Assembly: GCA_900769775.1 (NCBI GenBank)
Contig: CAAGHT010000116.1
Coordinates: 1-5,125 of the forward strand
Origin: Clostridia bacterium
GTDB lineage: Bacteria > Bacillota > Clostridia > Oscillospirales > Acutalibacteraceae
DNA: 5,125 nucleotides
Direction: 5' to 3'
Shown: piece after piece, positions 1-5,125 of the stretch
Layout: every line of letters starts with the position of its first letter
Position numbering within the stretch: position 1 is the first letter of the stretch
Made by a program: the position numbers and the translations under genes
Notes under the pieces: generated by a model
Database searches by the model: none
What the model was told of the DNA's origin: nothing
What the model saw: only the letters and a program-made list of their open reading frames with translations

Positions 1-28
1 ACCACGCGACTATCGCGTGGTTTTCGTT
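1..28 (+). terminator. Probable rho-independent terminator of a gene left of the window
   Basis: A perfect 9-bp stem (ACCACGCGA at 1-9, TCGCGTGGT at 13-21) closes a 3-nt loop and runs into a short T-rich stretch interrupted by CG (21-28). Read on the plus strand this resembles a terminator for a gene entering from the left and converging on the nagA unit. The T tract is weak, and the bases left of the stem are not visible, so a minus-strand terminator cannot be excluded. Confidence 0.5.
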
Positions 29-32
29 ATAC

Positions 33-70
33 AAAAAGTCCGCACCGATTGCTCGGTACGGACAGTTTTT
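33..70 (-). terminator. Rho-independent terminator of the nagA / NagB-like unit
   Basis: An 11-bp stem (38-48 with 53-63) with a 4-nt loop starts 18 nt past the stop codon of the NagB-like gene. In minus-strand RNA the one non-Watson-Crick position (43/58) is a G-U wobble, and the stem runs directly into five U (33-37). In plus-strand RNA the same position is an A-C mismatch, and the T tract (66-70) is separated from the stem by AG. The structure is therefore best adapted to stop leftward transcription, although it may work weakly in both directions. Confidence 0.85.
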
Positions 71-80
71 ATAATGACTA

Positions 81-1052
81 TTAGTAGCCAACCTTTTCCC
101 AGCACTCGAAGGGAGCTGCAAGCTCTTCGGAGATGTAAACCTGAGTCTTCTTAGTCTGGAGCATAGTGCTCGGGAGATAAGGAGTGATAGGTCCGTGGGT
201 GCAGAGACGGCTGGTCATTCTCTGCCATGAAGAGAAGGTTCCGCAGGTTGCAAGTGCGTGAACTTCGATTCTCTCTTTAGCTCTCATAACATCGAGAGGT
301 CCAATTGTTGCAGCGCAGGGAGGAACATTTGCAATGTCGCCTGACTGACCAAAGGTTCCGTTAAGAGAGTTCTGCATAATGGTCATAGGATGGAGCTTAA
401 CAATCTGAGCAGGCTGGTTGAGCCACTCTTCGATATCGCCGCTTCCGATGAACTCGGGAATCGGGTCAACGAAAGCCATATGACCTGCCCAACCGGGAGA
501 GGTAGAAGCGATATCAGCACCTGTTCCCTCGGTAATATCGTCGATAATCTTGGAATAATCTTTGATATTAGCATTGGTGGGGAAATGAACATTTTCCATA
601 GGCATACGGAGCTTAGGATCGATCTGCTCGTAAAGATACTTTATCATAGAGTGAGCAAAACCTGCGCCGTATGTAATGGGAGCAATGTTTCCGTTCTCAT
701 CTGCCCACTCGTCCTCTGCTACAAGGTGAACCTTAGAGCAATCAACCTGGAAGTAGTTGATGAGCTGTGCAAGAGGAATGTAGGTGTCGGGCTCGGGGTT
801 TCCGAGAATCATAGTAAAGCTCTTTCCTGCTTCACTTGCAGCCTTAAGGCGTGTGAAGAGGGTTGAAATGAGAACGGGATGGGGGTTCATCATAACCTTT
901 ACTTCAAATTCAGGATGCCACCAGGGCTCTCTCTTTTCGAGGTCCTTGCCGCTGAGGTTACGAACATATTCGCAAACTGCCTTGTCCTTAAAAGGAACAA
1001 ACTCATGAGGCTGGAAGTCGAATTTGGTTGCGGGATCGGTAATGAAACTCAT
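81..1052 (-). CDS. Glucosamine-6-phosphate deaminase/isomerase (NagB)-like protein with altered active site
   Basis: The 323-aa protein belongs to the NagB/RpiA sugar-phosphate isomerase fold. Recognisable NagB landmarks are the phosphate-loop region around ILGNPEPDTY (residues about 82-91), the EDEW segment (113-116) matching the NagB MDEY motif, and GWAGHMAFVDP (187-197) matching GxDGHIAFNEP. The C-terminal part (IGPLDVMRAKE onward) also aligns with NagB. By family knowledge NagB converts glucosamine-6-phosphate to fructose-6-phosphate and ammonia in the cytoplasm. Here the Asp corresponding to E. coli D141 is Ala189 and the Glu corresponding to E148 is Asp196, while the His (191) and the EDE acidic pair remain. 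It is longer than E. coli NagB (266 aa). It lies 69 nt downstream of nagA and is probably co-transcribed with it. ATG 1052 is preferred over ATG 1058 because AGGAG at 1062-1066 leaves 9 nt to the former and only 3 nt to the latter. The fold assignment is firm; the exact reaction is uncertain. Confidence 0.8.
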   Translation of the reverse strand: MSFITDPATKFDFQPHEFVPFKDKAVCEYVRNLSGKDLEKREPWWHPEFEVKVMMNPHPVLISTLFTRLKAASEAGKSFTMILGNPEPDTYIPLAQLINYFQVDCSKVHLVAEDEWADENGNIAPITYGAGFAHSMIKYLYEQIDPKLRMPMENVHFPTNANIKDYSKIIDDITEGTGADIASTSPGWAGHMAFVDPIPEFIGSGDIEEWLNQPAQIVKLHPMTIMQNSLNGTFGQSGDIANVPPCAATIGPLDVMRAKERIEVHALATCGTFSSWQRMTSRLCTHGPITPYLPSTMLQTKKTQVYISEELAAPFECWEKVGY

Positions 1053-1061
1053 AATCATTAT

Positions 1062-1066
1062 CTCCT
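1062..1066 (-). promoter_or_regulatory. Ribosome binding site of the NagB-like gene (decides start)
   Basis: The minus strand reads AGGAG here, 9 nt before ATG 1052 and 3 nt before ATG 1058. The spacing favours the inner start, so the protein begins MSFITDP rather than MIMSFITDP. Confidence 0.7.
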
Positions 1067-1094
1067 TTATAATAATTTATTTTTTTAATTTAAA

Positions 1095-1109
1095 CCGACA
1101 CACTGTCGG
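1095..1109 (-). other. Intergenic hairpin between nagA and the NagB-like gene
   Basis: A perfect 6-bp stem (CCGACA 1095-1100, TGTCGG 1104-1109) with a 3-nt loop starts 12 nt past the nagA stop codon. In minus-strand RNA it is followed only by UUUAAAUU and then an A-rich stretch, so it is a poor intrinsic terminator. It could protect the 3' end of nagA mRNA, mark a processing site, or attenuate the downstream gene partially. The structure is visible; the role is inferred. Confidence 0.45.
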
Positions 1110-1121
1110 AAATTAACTGAA

Positions 1122-2261
1122 TTAAACGGGCTCGCCGTCTTTGATAACCTTGTGAACCTTCATCTTATAATCGACAAATACAAGGTCGGCTACCTTACCC
1201 TTTGCAATCTCGCCACGGTCAAGCATTCCGATTGCACGAGAGGGATTGTAGGACGCAAATTTGAAAACATCTACAAGCGAAGCGCCCGTATGCTTAATCA
1301 TATTGCGGCAGGAAATATCAAGGGTCATCTTGGAGCCTGCTATTTCGCCCATATGGTCAAAGTTTATGTCATCAACTCCGTCATAGCCCTCAGGGATAGG
1401 TCCGTCACATGCATAAGCATCAGAAATAAGAATAATTCTGTCATCGCCCTTAATCTTGCGGTTAAGTCGAAGCAGATAGGGGTCAACATGGATGCCGATG
1501 CTGTCACAAATAAGCTCTGCATAAATATCGCGGTTATACTGCACCGTTTCATCAACGCAAGGGGTACGGCACTCGGGATATTTCTGTAAAGTACCGGTTG
1601 CGTTCAGGTGATGAGTTCCGATTTTAAGTCCATAAGGCATAATAGCCTCAATCTGCTCGGGCTCGGCTTCACTGTGAGCTACCGAGAAAACTGCGGCAGG
1701 GTTCTTCGCCTTGACATCCTTCACAAAATCGAGAATATTCTCGCGCTCAGGAGCAAGCGCCCAGACCTTTGCAAGGTCATACGCCGCATCAATTATCGGC
1801 TGATAATCTTTTTTATCAACAGGACCCTTCCAAGGATTAGACTCTCTGTCACAACCGAACTTGGGGTTGAGATAAGGACCTTCCATATAAAAGCCGATGA
1901 TGTTACGACACTCGGGAGACTTCATAGCCTCGCGAATCTTTGCGATAGCCTCAAGATAACCTGCGGTATTCATACTGTAATAAAGCGCAGGGCAAAGCGA
2001 GGTTGTGCCGTGCTTTAAATGGTGCATACAAGCCTTTTCGGGCTCATCCTGAATAAATACATAACCGTCGGAATGTGTATGTATATCGATAAAGCCGGGT
2101 CCAACATAAAGTCCTTCGGCATCAATAATCTCGGCATCCTCGGGAACGGGCAGCTTTCGCATTTCGCCAAAGTCTACAATCTTTCCGTTCTCCACGAGAA
2201 CTATACCGTCAGGTATAAAATGATCCCTCATTATAAGGTTTGCGTTAATAATAGCTTTCAT
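1122..2261 (-). CDS. nagA: N-acetylglucosamine-6-phosphate deacetylase (NagA-type amidohydrolase)
   Basis: The 379-aa cytoplasmic amidohydrolase is the usual length for NagA, which hydrolyses N-acetylglucosamine-6-phosphate to glucosamine-6-phosphate and acetate. In order it shows a small N-terminal beta domain (INANLIMRDHF), the metal-binding GFIDIHTHSDG (56-66; H61, H63), GFYMEGPYLNP (123-132; E127), AHSEAE (H196), IGTHHLNATG (H217), a HVDP segment corresponding to the NagA HVHP substrate-binding stretch (H258), and the catalytic Asp in ISDAYACDG (D281). Near the C-terminus ASYNPSRAIG and KGKVADLVFVD are typical NagA/amidohydrolase signatures. The HTHSDG version of the first metal motif departs from the HGG form common in Firmicute NagA. 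The ATG at 2261 has GGAG at 2269-2272, 7 nt upstream, and lies behind a strong promoter. The next gene downstream is NagB-like and a ROK regulator is divergent, both fitting amino-sugar catabolism. A related deacetylase for another amino-sugar phosphate remains possible. Confidence 0.85.
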   Translation of the reverse strand: MKAIINANLIMRDHFIPDGIVLVENGKIVDFGEMRKLPVPEDAEIIDAEGLYVGPGFIDIHTHSDGYVFIQDEPEKACMHHLKHGTTSLCPALYYSMNTAGYLEAIAKIREAMKSPECRNIIGFYMEGPYLNPKFGCDRESNPWKGPVDKKDYQPIIDAAYDLAKVWALAPERENILDFVKDVKAKNPAAVFSVAHSEAEPEQIEAIMPYGLKIGTHHLNATGTLQKYPECRTPCVDETVQYNRDIYAELICDSIGIHVDPYLLRLNRKIKGDDRIILISDAYACDGPIPEGYDGVDDINFDHMGEIAGSKMTLDISCRNMIKHTGASLVDVFKFASYNPSRAIGMLDRGEIAKGKVADLVFVDYKMKVHKVIKDGEPV

Positions 2262-2333
2262 TTGATTTCTCCTTGTTTAAGCGAATATCTAATCAAAAAT
2301 CTACTATATTGAGTTATTTATTTCCATATTTGT

Positions 2334-2362
2334 ATTTTACACTCTAAAAGAGAATATGTCAA
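2334..2362 (-). promoter_or_regulatory. Sigma-A-type promoter of the nagA unit
   Basis: The minus strand has a consensus -35 box TTGACA (2357-2362), a 17-nt spacer and a near-consensus -10 box TAAAAT (2334-2339). Transcription would start near 2327 at an A and give a 66-nt leader before the nagA ATG. The spacer contains a short palindrome, CTCT-AAA-AGAG (2342-2352 on the plus strand), where a bound repressor would block polymerase. Confidence 0.85.
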
Positions 2363-2382
2363 TACAAAAAATAGCTCAGTTA

Positions 2383-2422
2383 TTTGCGTTTTTGTGGTGA
2401 ATTCGCAGATGAAAACGGCAAA
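2383..2422. promoter_or_regulatory. Candidate operator: imperfect inverted repeat between the two promoters
   Basis: TTTGCGTTTT (2383-2392) is mirrored by AAAACGGCAAA (2412-2422) across a 19-nt centre, with one extra G in the right arm. The arms lie upstream of the nagA -35 box, between the divergent promoters, where a ROK regulator encoded next door could bind. The repeat is visible. Its function is inferred, and in AT-rich DNA such imperfect dyads also occur by chance. Confidence 0.3.
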
Positions 2423-2543
2423 GTACGGGTCAAAAAATTTCATTTTATAAGATAAATCAATCAATTTCTTGCTATTTACTTGCAAAATCGTAATTAAATA
2501 ACCGCAAATTTGTATAAATTGAGCATTTTTTCGTTTTTTTCTG

Positions 2544-2572
2544 TTGATTCCGGGCTCACAATATGCTAAAAT
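2544..2572 (+). promoter_or_regulatory. Extended -10 sigma-A-type promoter of the ROK regulator gene
   Basis: TTGATT (2544-2549) is followed by a 17-nt spacer and TAAAAT (2567-2572), with a TGC extended -10 element directly before the -10 box. The predicted start is the A near 2579. An upstream in-frame ATG at 2563 lies inside this promoter and would not be in the transcript, which fixes the regulator's start at 2602. Confidence 0.75.
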
Positions 2573-2589
2573 ATGGATATAAAATCAGC

Positions 2590-2593
2590 GGAG
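2590..2593 (+). promoter_or_regulatory. Ribosome binding site of the ROK regulator gene (decides start)
   Basis: GGAG is placed 8 nt before ATG 2602, the expected Firmicute spacing. The alternative ATG at 2563 has no purine-rich motif at a suitable distance. Confidence 0.8.
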
Positions 2594-2601
2594 TGATTAA
2601 A

Positions 2602-3891
2602 ATGTTTTTAGATAATCATTTTCAGAGAAAAAGTCTGATTCTCAATATGATAAATCATTTAGGACCCGTAAGCCGTACCGCACTTATCGAATATGCCGCT
2701 TACCGCCCTGCCACCGTCGGCGCCCTTGTAACAGAGCTGCTTGATGAAAATCTCATTGTTGAGACAGGATACCTTTCTAACGGACAAGGAAGAAAAAGAG
2801 CTCTGCTCGAAATAAACAAAGAGCATATTTGTGCTGTCGGCATTTATTTTTCGGCAAAGCACATTACCTATATTTTTTCTCAGTTCGACGGAAAGGTTCT
2901 TCAGCGCAGTCGCACAAAGTATTCGCCCGAAAAGAGCAAAACCTCGCTTGTCAATGAGGTGTCAGAATATGTTGCCGATATGCTGGCTGAATTCCCCGAA
3001 AAAAAGGTTGTCGGTATTGGAATATGCAAGCCTCTTGTTGATCCGTTAAGCTATAAAATCTCAAATTCATATAGCCACAGCAGTGAATTTTTTGCCCATT
3101 GGATACAGGAGGATCTCTCCTCCACTCTTAAGGAGAGGTTCAATCTTCCAGTTGATGTTTTCAGCGGAGTTACCCTCCCTGCTCAGGCAGAATATACCTT
3201 TGGTGTTGCAAAAGGAGTAAGCAACTTTATCTGGGTCGAGCTTTCAAACGGAATCGGAGCTTCAGTATTCTGCAACGGTGATGCCGTCAGAGGTATAAGC
3301 GGAATCGCGGGAGAACTTGGGCACACTAGGGTTGGTAACCCTGACGGTCCCTCAAAGCTTTGCTATTGCGGAAAGCCCGACTGTGTTGAAGCACATGCGG
3401 CTTGGCCCGCAATTAAGGAAAATATCGTTCGTGAACTTAACCGAGGCGTTATTTCCCTTTTAAATTCTAAGAGAGACACTCCAGAAGAGATTACGGTAGA
3501 GGACGTACGCGCCGCCATTGAGGCAGATGACCGTATGTGTAAATATTATGTTAAAAAAGCTGCCGAGCATATTGGTGCCGCCATTGCAAATGCAGTTACC
3601 CTACTCAATCCAAAGATGATTGTCCTCTACGGCTTTATGCTTGAGCTTGGAGACTTTTTCTTGGAGCATCTCGAACGCACCATCAGAGAAAATGTGGTTT
3701 TCCTTGCAAGCGATTTTGAGGTTCGTATTTCAACCGCCTTCGAAAGTATACTCCCCCTCGGCGCAACCGCAAATATCTTCTATGCATATCTGCACTGCAG
3801 CGATTATAAATGGGTTTATCGCCTGAATCCTAAGGACATTGATATTTACGAAGCCAACAACAGCATTACCGAAGCACCGTTTATGTATTGA
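2602..3891 (+). CDS. ROK-family transcriptional regulator (NagC/XylR type)
   Basis: The 429-aa protein has the usual length and order of a ROK repressor. Residues about 7-72 form a winged helix-turn-helix (SLILNMINHLGPVSRTALIEY, then a wing ending GQGRKRALLEIN). The ROK sugar-kinase-like domain follows. Its signature includes GISGIAGELGHTRVG, with ELGH at 238-241 supplying the sugar- and zinc-binding His, and the zinc cysteines in CYCGKPDC (254, 256, 261) followed by VEAHAA. The kinase catalytic motif, usually ND followed by a small-residue run ending in E, is replaced by SGVTLPAQAE (188-197). The N-terminal phosphate-binding DxGxT is also missing, so it should bind sugar without phosphorylating it. 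It is transcribed divergently from nagA, suggesting local repression relieved by an amino sugar or sugar phosphate. About 25 residues beyond the last ROK helix (YKWVYRLNPKD onward) form an unrecognised C-terminal tail. The effector is unknown. Confidence 0.9.
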   Translation: MFLDNHFQRKSLILNMINHLGPVSRTALIEYAAYRPATVGALVTELLDENLIVETGYLSNGQGRKRALLEINKEHICAVGIYFSAKHITYIFSQFDGKVLQRSRTKYSPEKSKTSLVNEVSEYVADMLAEFPEKKVVGIGICKPLVDPLSYKISNSYSHSSEFFAHWIQEDLSSTLKERFNLPVDVFSGVTLPAQAEYTFGVAKGVSNFIWVELSNGIGASVFCNGDAVRGISGIAGELGHTRVGNPDGPSKLCYCGKPDCVEAHAAWPAIKENIVRELNRGVISLLNSKRDTPEEITVEDVRAAIEADDRMCKYYVKKAAEHIGAAIANAVTLLNPKMIVLYGFMLELGDFFLEHLERTIRENVVFLASDFEVRISTAFESILPLGATANIFYAYLHCSDYKWVYRLNPKDIDIYEANNSITEAPFMY

Positions 3892-3896
3892 AACTT

Positions 3897-3927
3897 AAAA
3901 GCCCGATGAACAATCATCGGGCTTTTT
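3897..3927. terminator. Bidirectional rho-independent terminator between convergent genes
   Basis: A perfect 9-bp GC-rich stem (GCCCGATGA 3901-3909, TCATCGGGC 3914-3922) with an ACAA loop is flanked by four A on the left and five T on the right. It ends rightward transcription of the ROK gene 5 nt past its stop codon. In the other direction it begins 1 nt beyond the TAG of the cytidylyltransferase gene. One element thus serves both convergent units. Confidence 0.92.
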
Positions 3928-3928
3928 G

Positions 3929-4819
3929 CTATATATCGTAGGTTTTGTCTATCTTTTTAAGCTCATTAAAGGTATCGATTTCTACGATATCCTCGAATCT
4001 GCACTCACGAACTGCAACCTTGTATTCCTTGATATGATATTCAAGGGCAACCTGGTCCCAATACCTTTCCTTGCCTCCGGGGCTCTTGAAGACCTCTTCA
4101 ACATGGCGTTCAAGTCTCTCTCCGTCGGCTTCATCCCAATATGAGATACCGCACATCTGATGGCAATTATGTCCGCCAATAGCCATTTTCTTTATGATGC
4201 CGTTTGATGAGGCATAGAAACACCAATCATCGGTTCTATCGGTAGGAATACCAAGATAGTTGGTACGGTACTGATACTTACGGATAAGGTCGGGATTATA
4301 GAGAACCAAATCGCCTTCAAGAATATATGCATTTTTAAGCAAGTGTCTTGCAAGATATACCGAAGAAATATTATTTGCTTCGTTATATCCGGGGTTTTCG
4401 ATAAACTTAATTGTAGGATATTTATAGAGAAGCTGGTCGAACTGTTCTCCAAGATATCCTCTTACAATATAAATCTCCTCGATACCTGCCGCAACAACAG
4501 CGTCAAGCAAGGTATCAATTATTCTCTTTCCGTTTACTCGCACAAGGGGCTTCGGAGTATTGAGGGTTATGGGCACCATACGAGAGCCAAAGCCTGCCGC
4601 AATGAATATTGCGCGTTTAACACGATAAGGCTCGAGCTCAGAAAGGCCTGCTTCGGTGATAACACCGTCTGACACAAGACCTGCCTCGCGAAGCTCGTTA
4701 AACACCTTATTTACAGAGCCTACAGAAAGTCCTGTTTTTTCGGCAACGGTTCTCTGTGAAGCACCGCTTTTATCGGATTCAAGGTAGCTTAATACCTCAA
4801 ATTGTTTATTGTTTAACAT
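3929..4819 (-). CDS. Winged-helix / LicC-like CTP:phosphocholine cytidylyltransferase fusion
   Basis: The 296-aa protein joins two modules. Residues 1-65 are a MarR/ArsR-like winged helix (LSYLESDKSGASQRTVAEKTG, then SVGSVNKVFNELREAGLV). Residues 66-296 match the whole length of pneumococcal LicC (about 230 aa), which makes CDP-choline from CTP and phosphocholine. Visible signatures are the nucleotide-binding AAGFGSR...TPKPLV (74-93, Lys90), NNISSVYLAR (149-158) matching LicC NNFYSLYLV, LEGD (167-170) in place of LicC's DAD, MCGISYWD (222-229), RYWDQV (252-257) and the terminal EIDT (280-283). The enzyme should act in the cytoplasm and feed head groups to surface polymers. The related 2-aminoethylphosphonate cytidylyltransferases are an alternative. 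AAGGA at 4829-4833 lies 9 nt before ATG 4819. The gene starts 20 nt after the small membrane protein gene and is the last in its operon. No lic kinase, transporter or transferase is in view. Confidence 0.85.
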   Translation of the reverse strand: MLNNKQFEVLSYLESDKSGASQRTVAEKTGLSVGSVNKVFNELREAGLVSDGVITEAGLSELEPYRVKRAIFIAAGFGSRMVPITLNTPKPLVRVNGKRIIDTLLDAVVAAGIEEIYIVRGYLGEQFDQLLYKYPTIKFIENPGYNEANNISSVYLARHLLKNAYILEGDLVLYNPDLIRKYQYRTNYLGIPTDRTDDWCFYASSNGIIKKMAIGGHNCHQMCGISYWDEADGERLERHVEEVFKSPGGKERYWDQVALEYHIKEYKVAVRECRFEDIVEIDTFNELKKIDKTYDI

Positions 4820-4839
4820 TATAACCTGTCCTTTACCTA

Positions 4840-5049
4840 TTATTCGTCATCGTCATCAACGAGAACTACCTCTTCCTCGGTTTCCTTAGCGGAAATATCA
4901 TCGAGGTGAAGGGTCTCCTGAACCTTTTTCTTTGCTCTTCTCCAAAGAAGAACAGCAACAGTACCGATTGCAACTGCAACACCGGCAATAGCCTGAATTG
5001 CATAGGTCATAACCGAGGGGTCGATGTAAAGAAGCTGAAGATTAATCAT
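4840..5049 (-). CDS. Small single-pass membrane protein with acidic C-terminal tail
   Basis: The 69-aa protein has one hydrophobic segment (residues about 14-36, from MTYAIQAIAG to VLLW), then a basic patch RRAKKK (37-42). A charged tail follows, ending VVLVDDDDE. By the positive-inside rule the short N-terminus (MINLQLLYIDPSV) faces out and the acidic tail lies in the cytoplasm. There is no signal peptidase motif or lipobox. A GGAGG (5058-5062) sits 8 nt before the ATG, and gaps of 17 nt upstream and 20 nt downstream place it inside an operon with the LicC-like gene. The YIDPSVMTY...AIAG core resembles short membrane proteins I associate, from memory, with surface-polymer loci of Clostridia; no function is known to me. 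The strong ribosome binding site and codon-consistent hydrophobic pattern make it a real gene. Confidence 0.8.
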   Translation of the reverse strand: MINLQLLYIDPSVMTYAIQAIAGVAVAIGTVAVLLWRRAKKKVQETLHLDDISAKETEEEVVLVDDDDE

Positions 5050-5066
5050 TTTTTATTCCTCCAATA

Positions 5067-5125
5067 TTATTTTTTGTTTACTAACCTGCTTACTATATAC
5101 TTGGCTCCGACTACGCCGCCAGAAC
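5067..5125 (-). CDS. C-terminal end of an unidentified gene (cut by window edge)
   Basis: On the minus strand an open frame enters from the right edge and ends at TAA 5067-5069. Its visible tail reads SGGVVGAKYIVSRLVNKK, a small-residue/hydrophobic stretch followed by a Lys-Lys end, as in the last helix of a multi-pass membrane protein. The 17-nt gap to the small membrane protein gene fits an operon. Another frame stays open to TAA 5053-5055, but it would overlap the next gene's ribosome binding site and has a very basic, polar composition, so it is less likely. Nineteen codons are too few to name a family. Confidence 0.45.
   Translation of the reverse strand, partial: SGGVVGAKYIVSRLVNKK

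Larger units (their letters stand above)
2262..2601. other. Divergent AT-rich control region between nagA and the ROK regulator
   Basis: This 340-bp non-coding stretch separates divergent genes. It holds a leftward promoter (2334-2362) with a predicted 66-nt leader, a rightward promoter (2544-2572) with a predicted 23-nt leader, and between them an imperfect dyad (2383-2422). ATTTGCG occurs at 2382-2388 and again in inverted orientation at 2503-2509. No small ORF with a convincing ribosome binding site, no tRNA and no recognisable riboswitch was seen. Confidence 0.7.

Noticed and set aside
390..866. 158-codon plus-strand open frame opposite the NagB-like gene
   Set aside because: It is antisense to a well-supported gene, has no ribosome binding site I can see and shows no recognisable domain; it is a shadow of the real reading frame.
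2019..2312. 97-codon plus-strand open frame reaching into the nagA leader region
   Set aside because: It is mostly antisense to nagA and its end overlaps the nagA leader. No ribosome binding site or protein family supports it.
2262..2327. Riboswitch or glmS-like ribozyme in the nagA leader
   Set aside because: The predicted leader is only about 66 nt, is AT-rich, and shows no strong stem or known conserved core.
2410..2423. Possible catabolite-responsive (cre) site beginning TGAAAACG
   Set aside because: Only the left half matches the cre consensus; the right half fails at most fixed positions. The same bases are better described as part of the imperfect dyad.
2480..2518. Second possible plus-strand promoter (TTGCAA ... 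TATAAA)
   Set aside because: The spacing between the boxes is about 27 nt, too long for sigma-A, and a much better promoter lies at 2544-2572.
4343..4672. 109-codon plus-strand open frame opposite the LicC-like gene
   Set aside because: It is antisense to a clear LicC-like reading frame and has no supporting start signal or recognisable protein motif.

Overview
The window looks like chromosomal DNA from a Clostridia-type Firmicute, possibly a gut Oscillospiraceae/Lachnospiraceae relative. The signs are moderate GC, strong GGAG-type ribosome binding sites, sigma-A promoters of the TTGACA-17-TAAAAT kind, U-tract terminators, and gene families common in that group. This is inferred from style and family content, not from a marker gene.

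Left half (1-2261, minus strand): a two-gene amino-sugar catabolic unit transcribed leftwards. A NagA-type N-acetylglucosamine-6-phosphate deacetylase (1122-2261) is followed by a divergent member of the glucosamine-6-phosphate deaminase/isomerase (NagB) fold family (81-1052). A small hairpin lies between them and a rho-independent terminator follows (33-70). A second hairpin at the extreme left edge probably ends a gene outside the window.

Middle (2262-3891): a 340-bp AT-rich intergenic region carries two clear, divergent sigma-A-type promoters, one for the nagA unit and one for a plus-strand ROK-family repressor-like gene (2602-3891). The regulator has an N-terminal winged helix and the ROK sugar-binding/zinc signature but lacks the kinase catalytic Asp. 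The simplest model is that it senses an amino sugar or its phosphate and controls the divergent nagA unit, and perhaps itself. An imperfect dyad between the promoters is a candidate operator.

Right half (3897-5125): the ROK gene converges on a minus-strand operon, and a bidirectional terminator separates them. The operon contains, in transcription order, the C-terminal end of an unidentified gene cut by the window edge, a 69-aa single-pass membrane protein with an acidic tail, and a winged-helix/LicC-like cytidylyltransferase fusion. The last suggests synthesis of CDP-choline or a similar CDP-activated head group for decorating a cell-surface polymer. No choline kinase, transporter or LicD transferase is visible here.

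No tRNA, rRNA, CRISPR array, insertion sequence or phage gene was recognised. The points most worth a second look are the altered active-site residues of the NagB-like protein, the HTH-LicC fusion, the conserved-looking small membrane protein, and the divergent control region.
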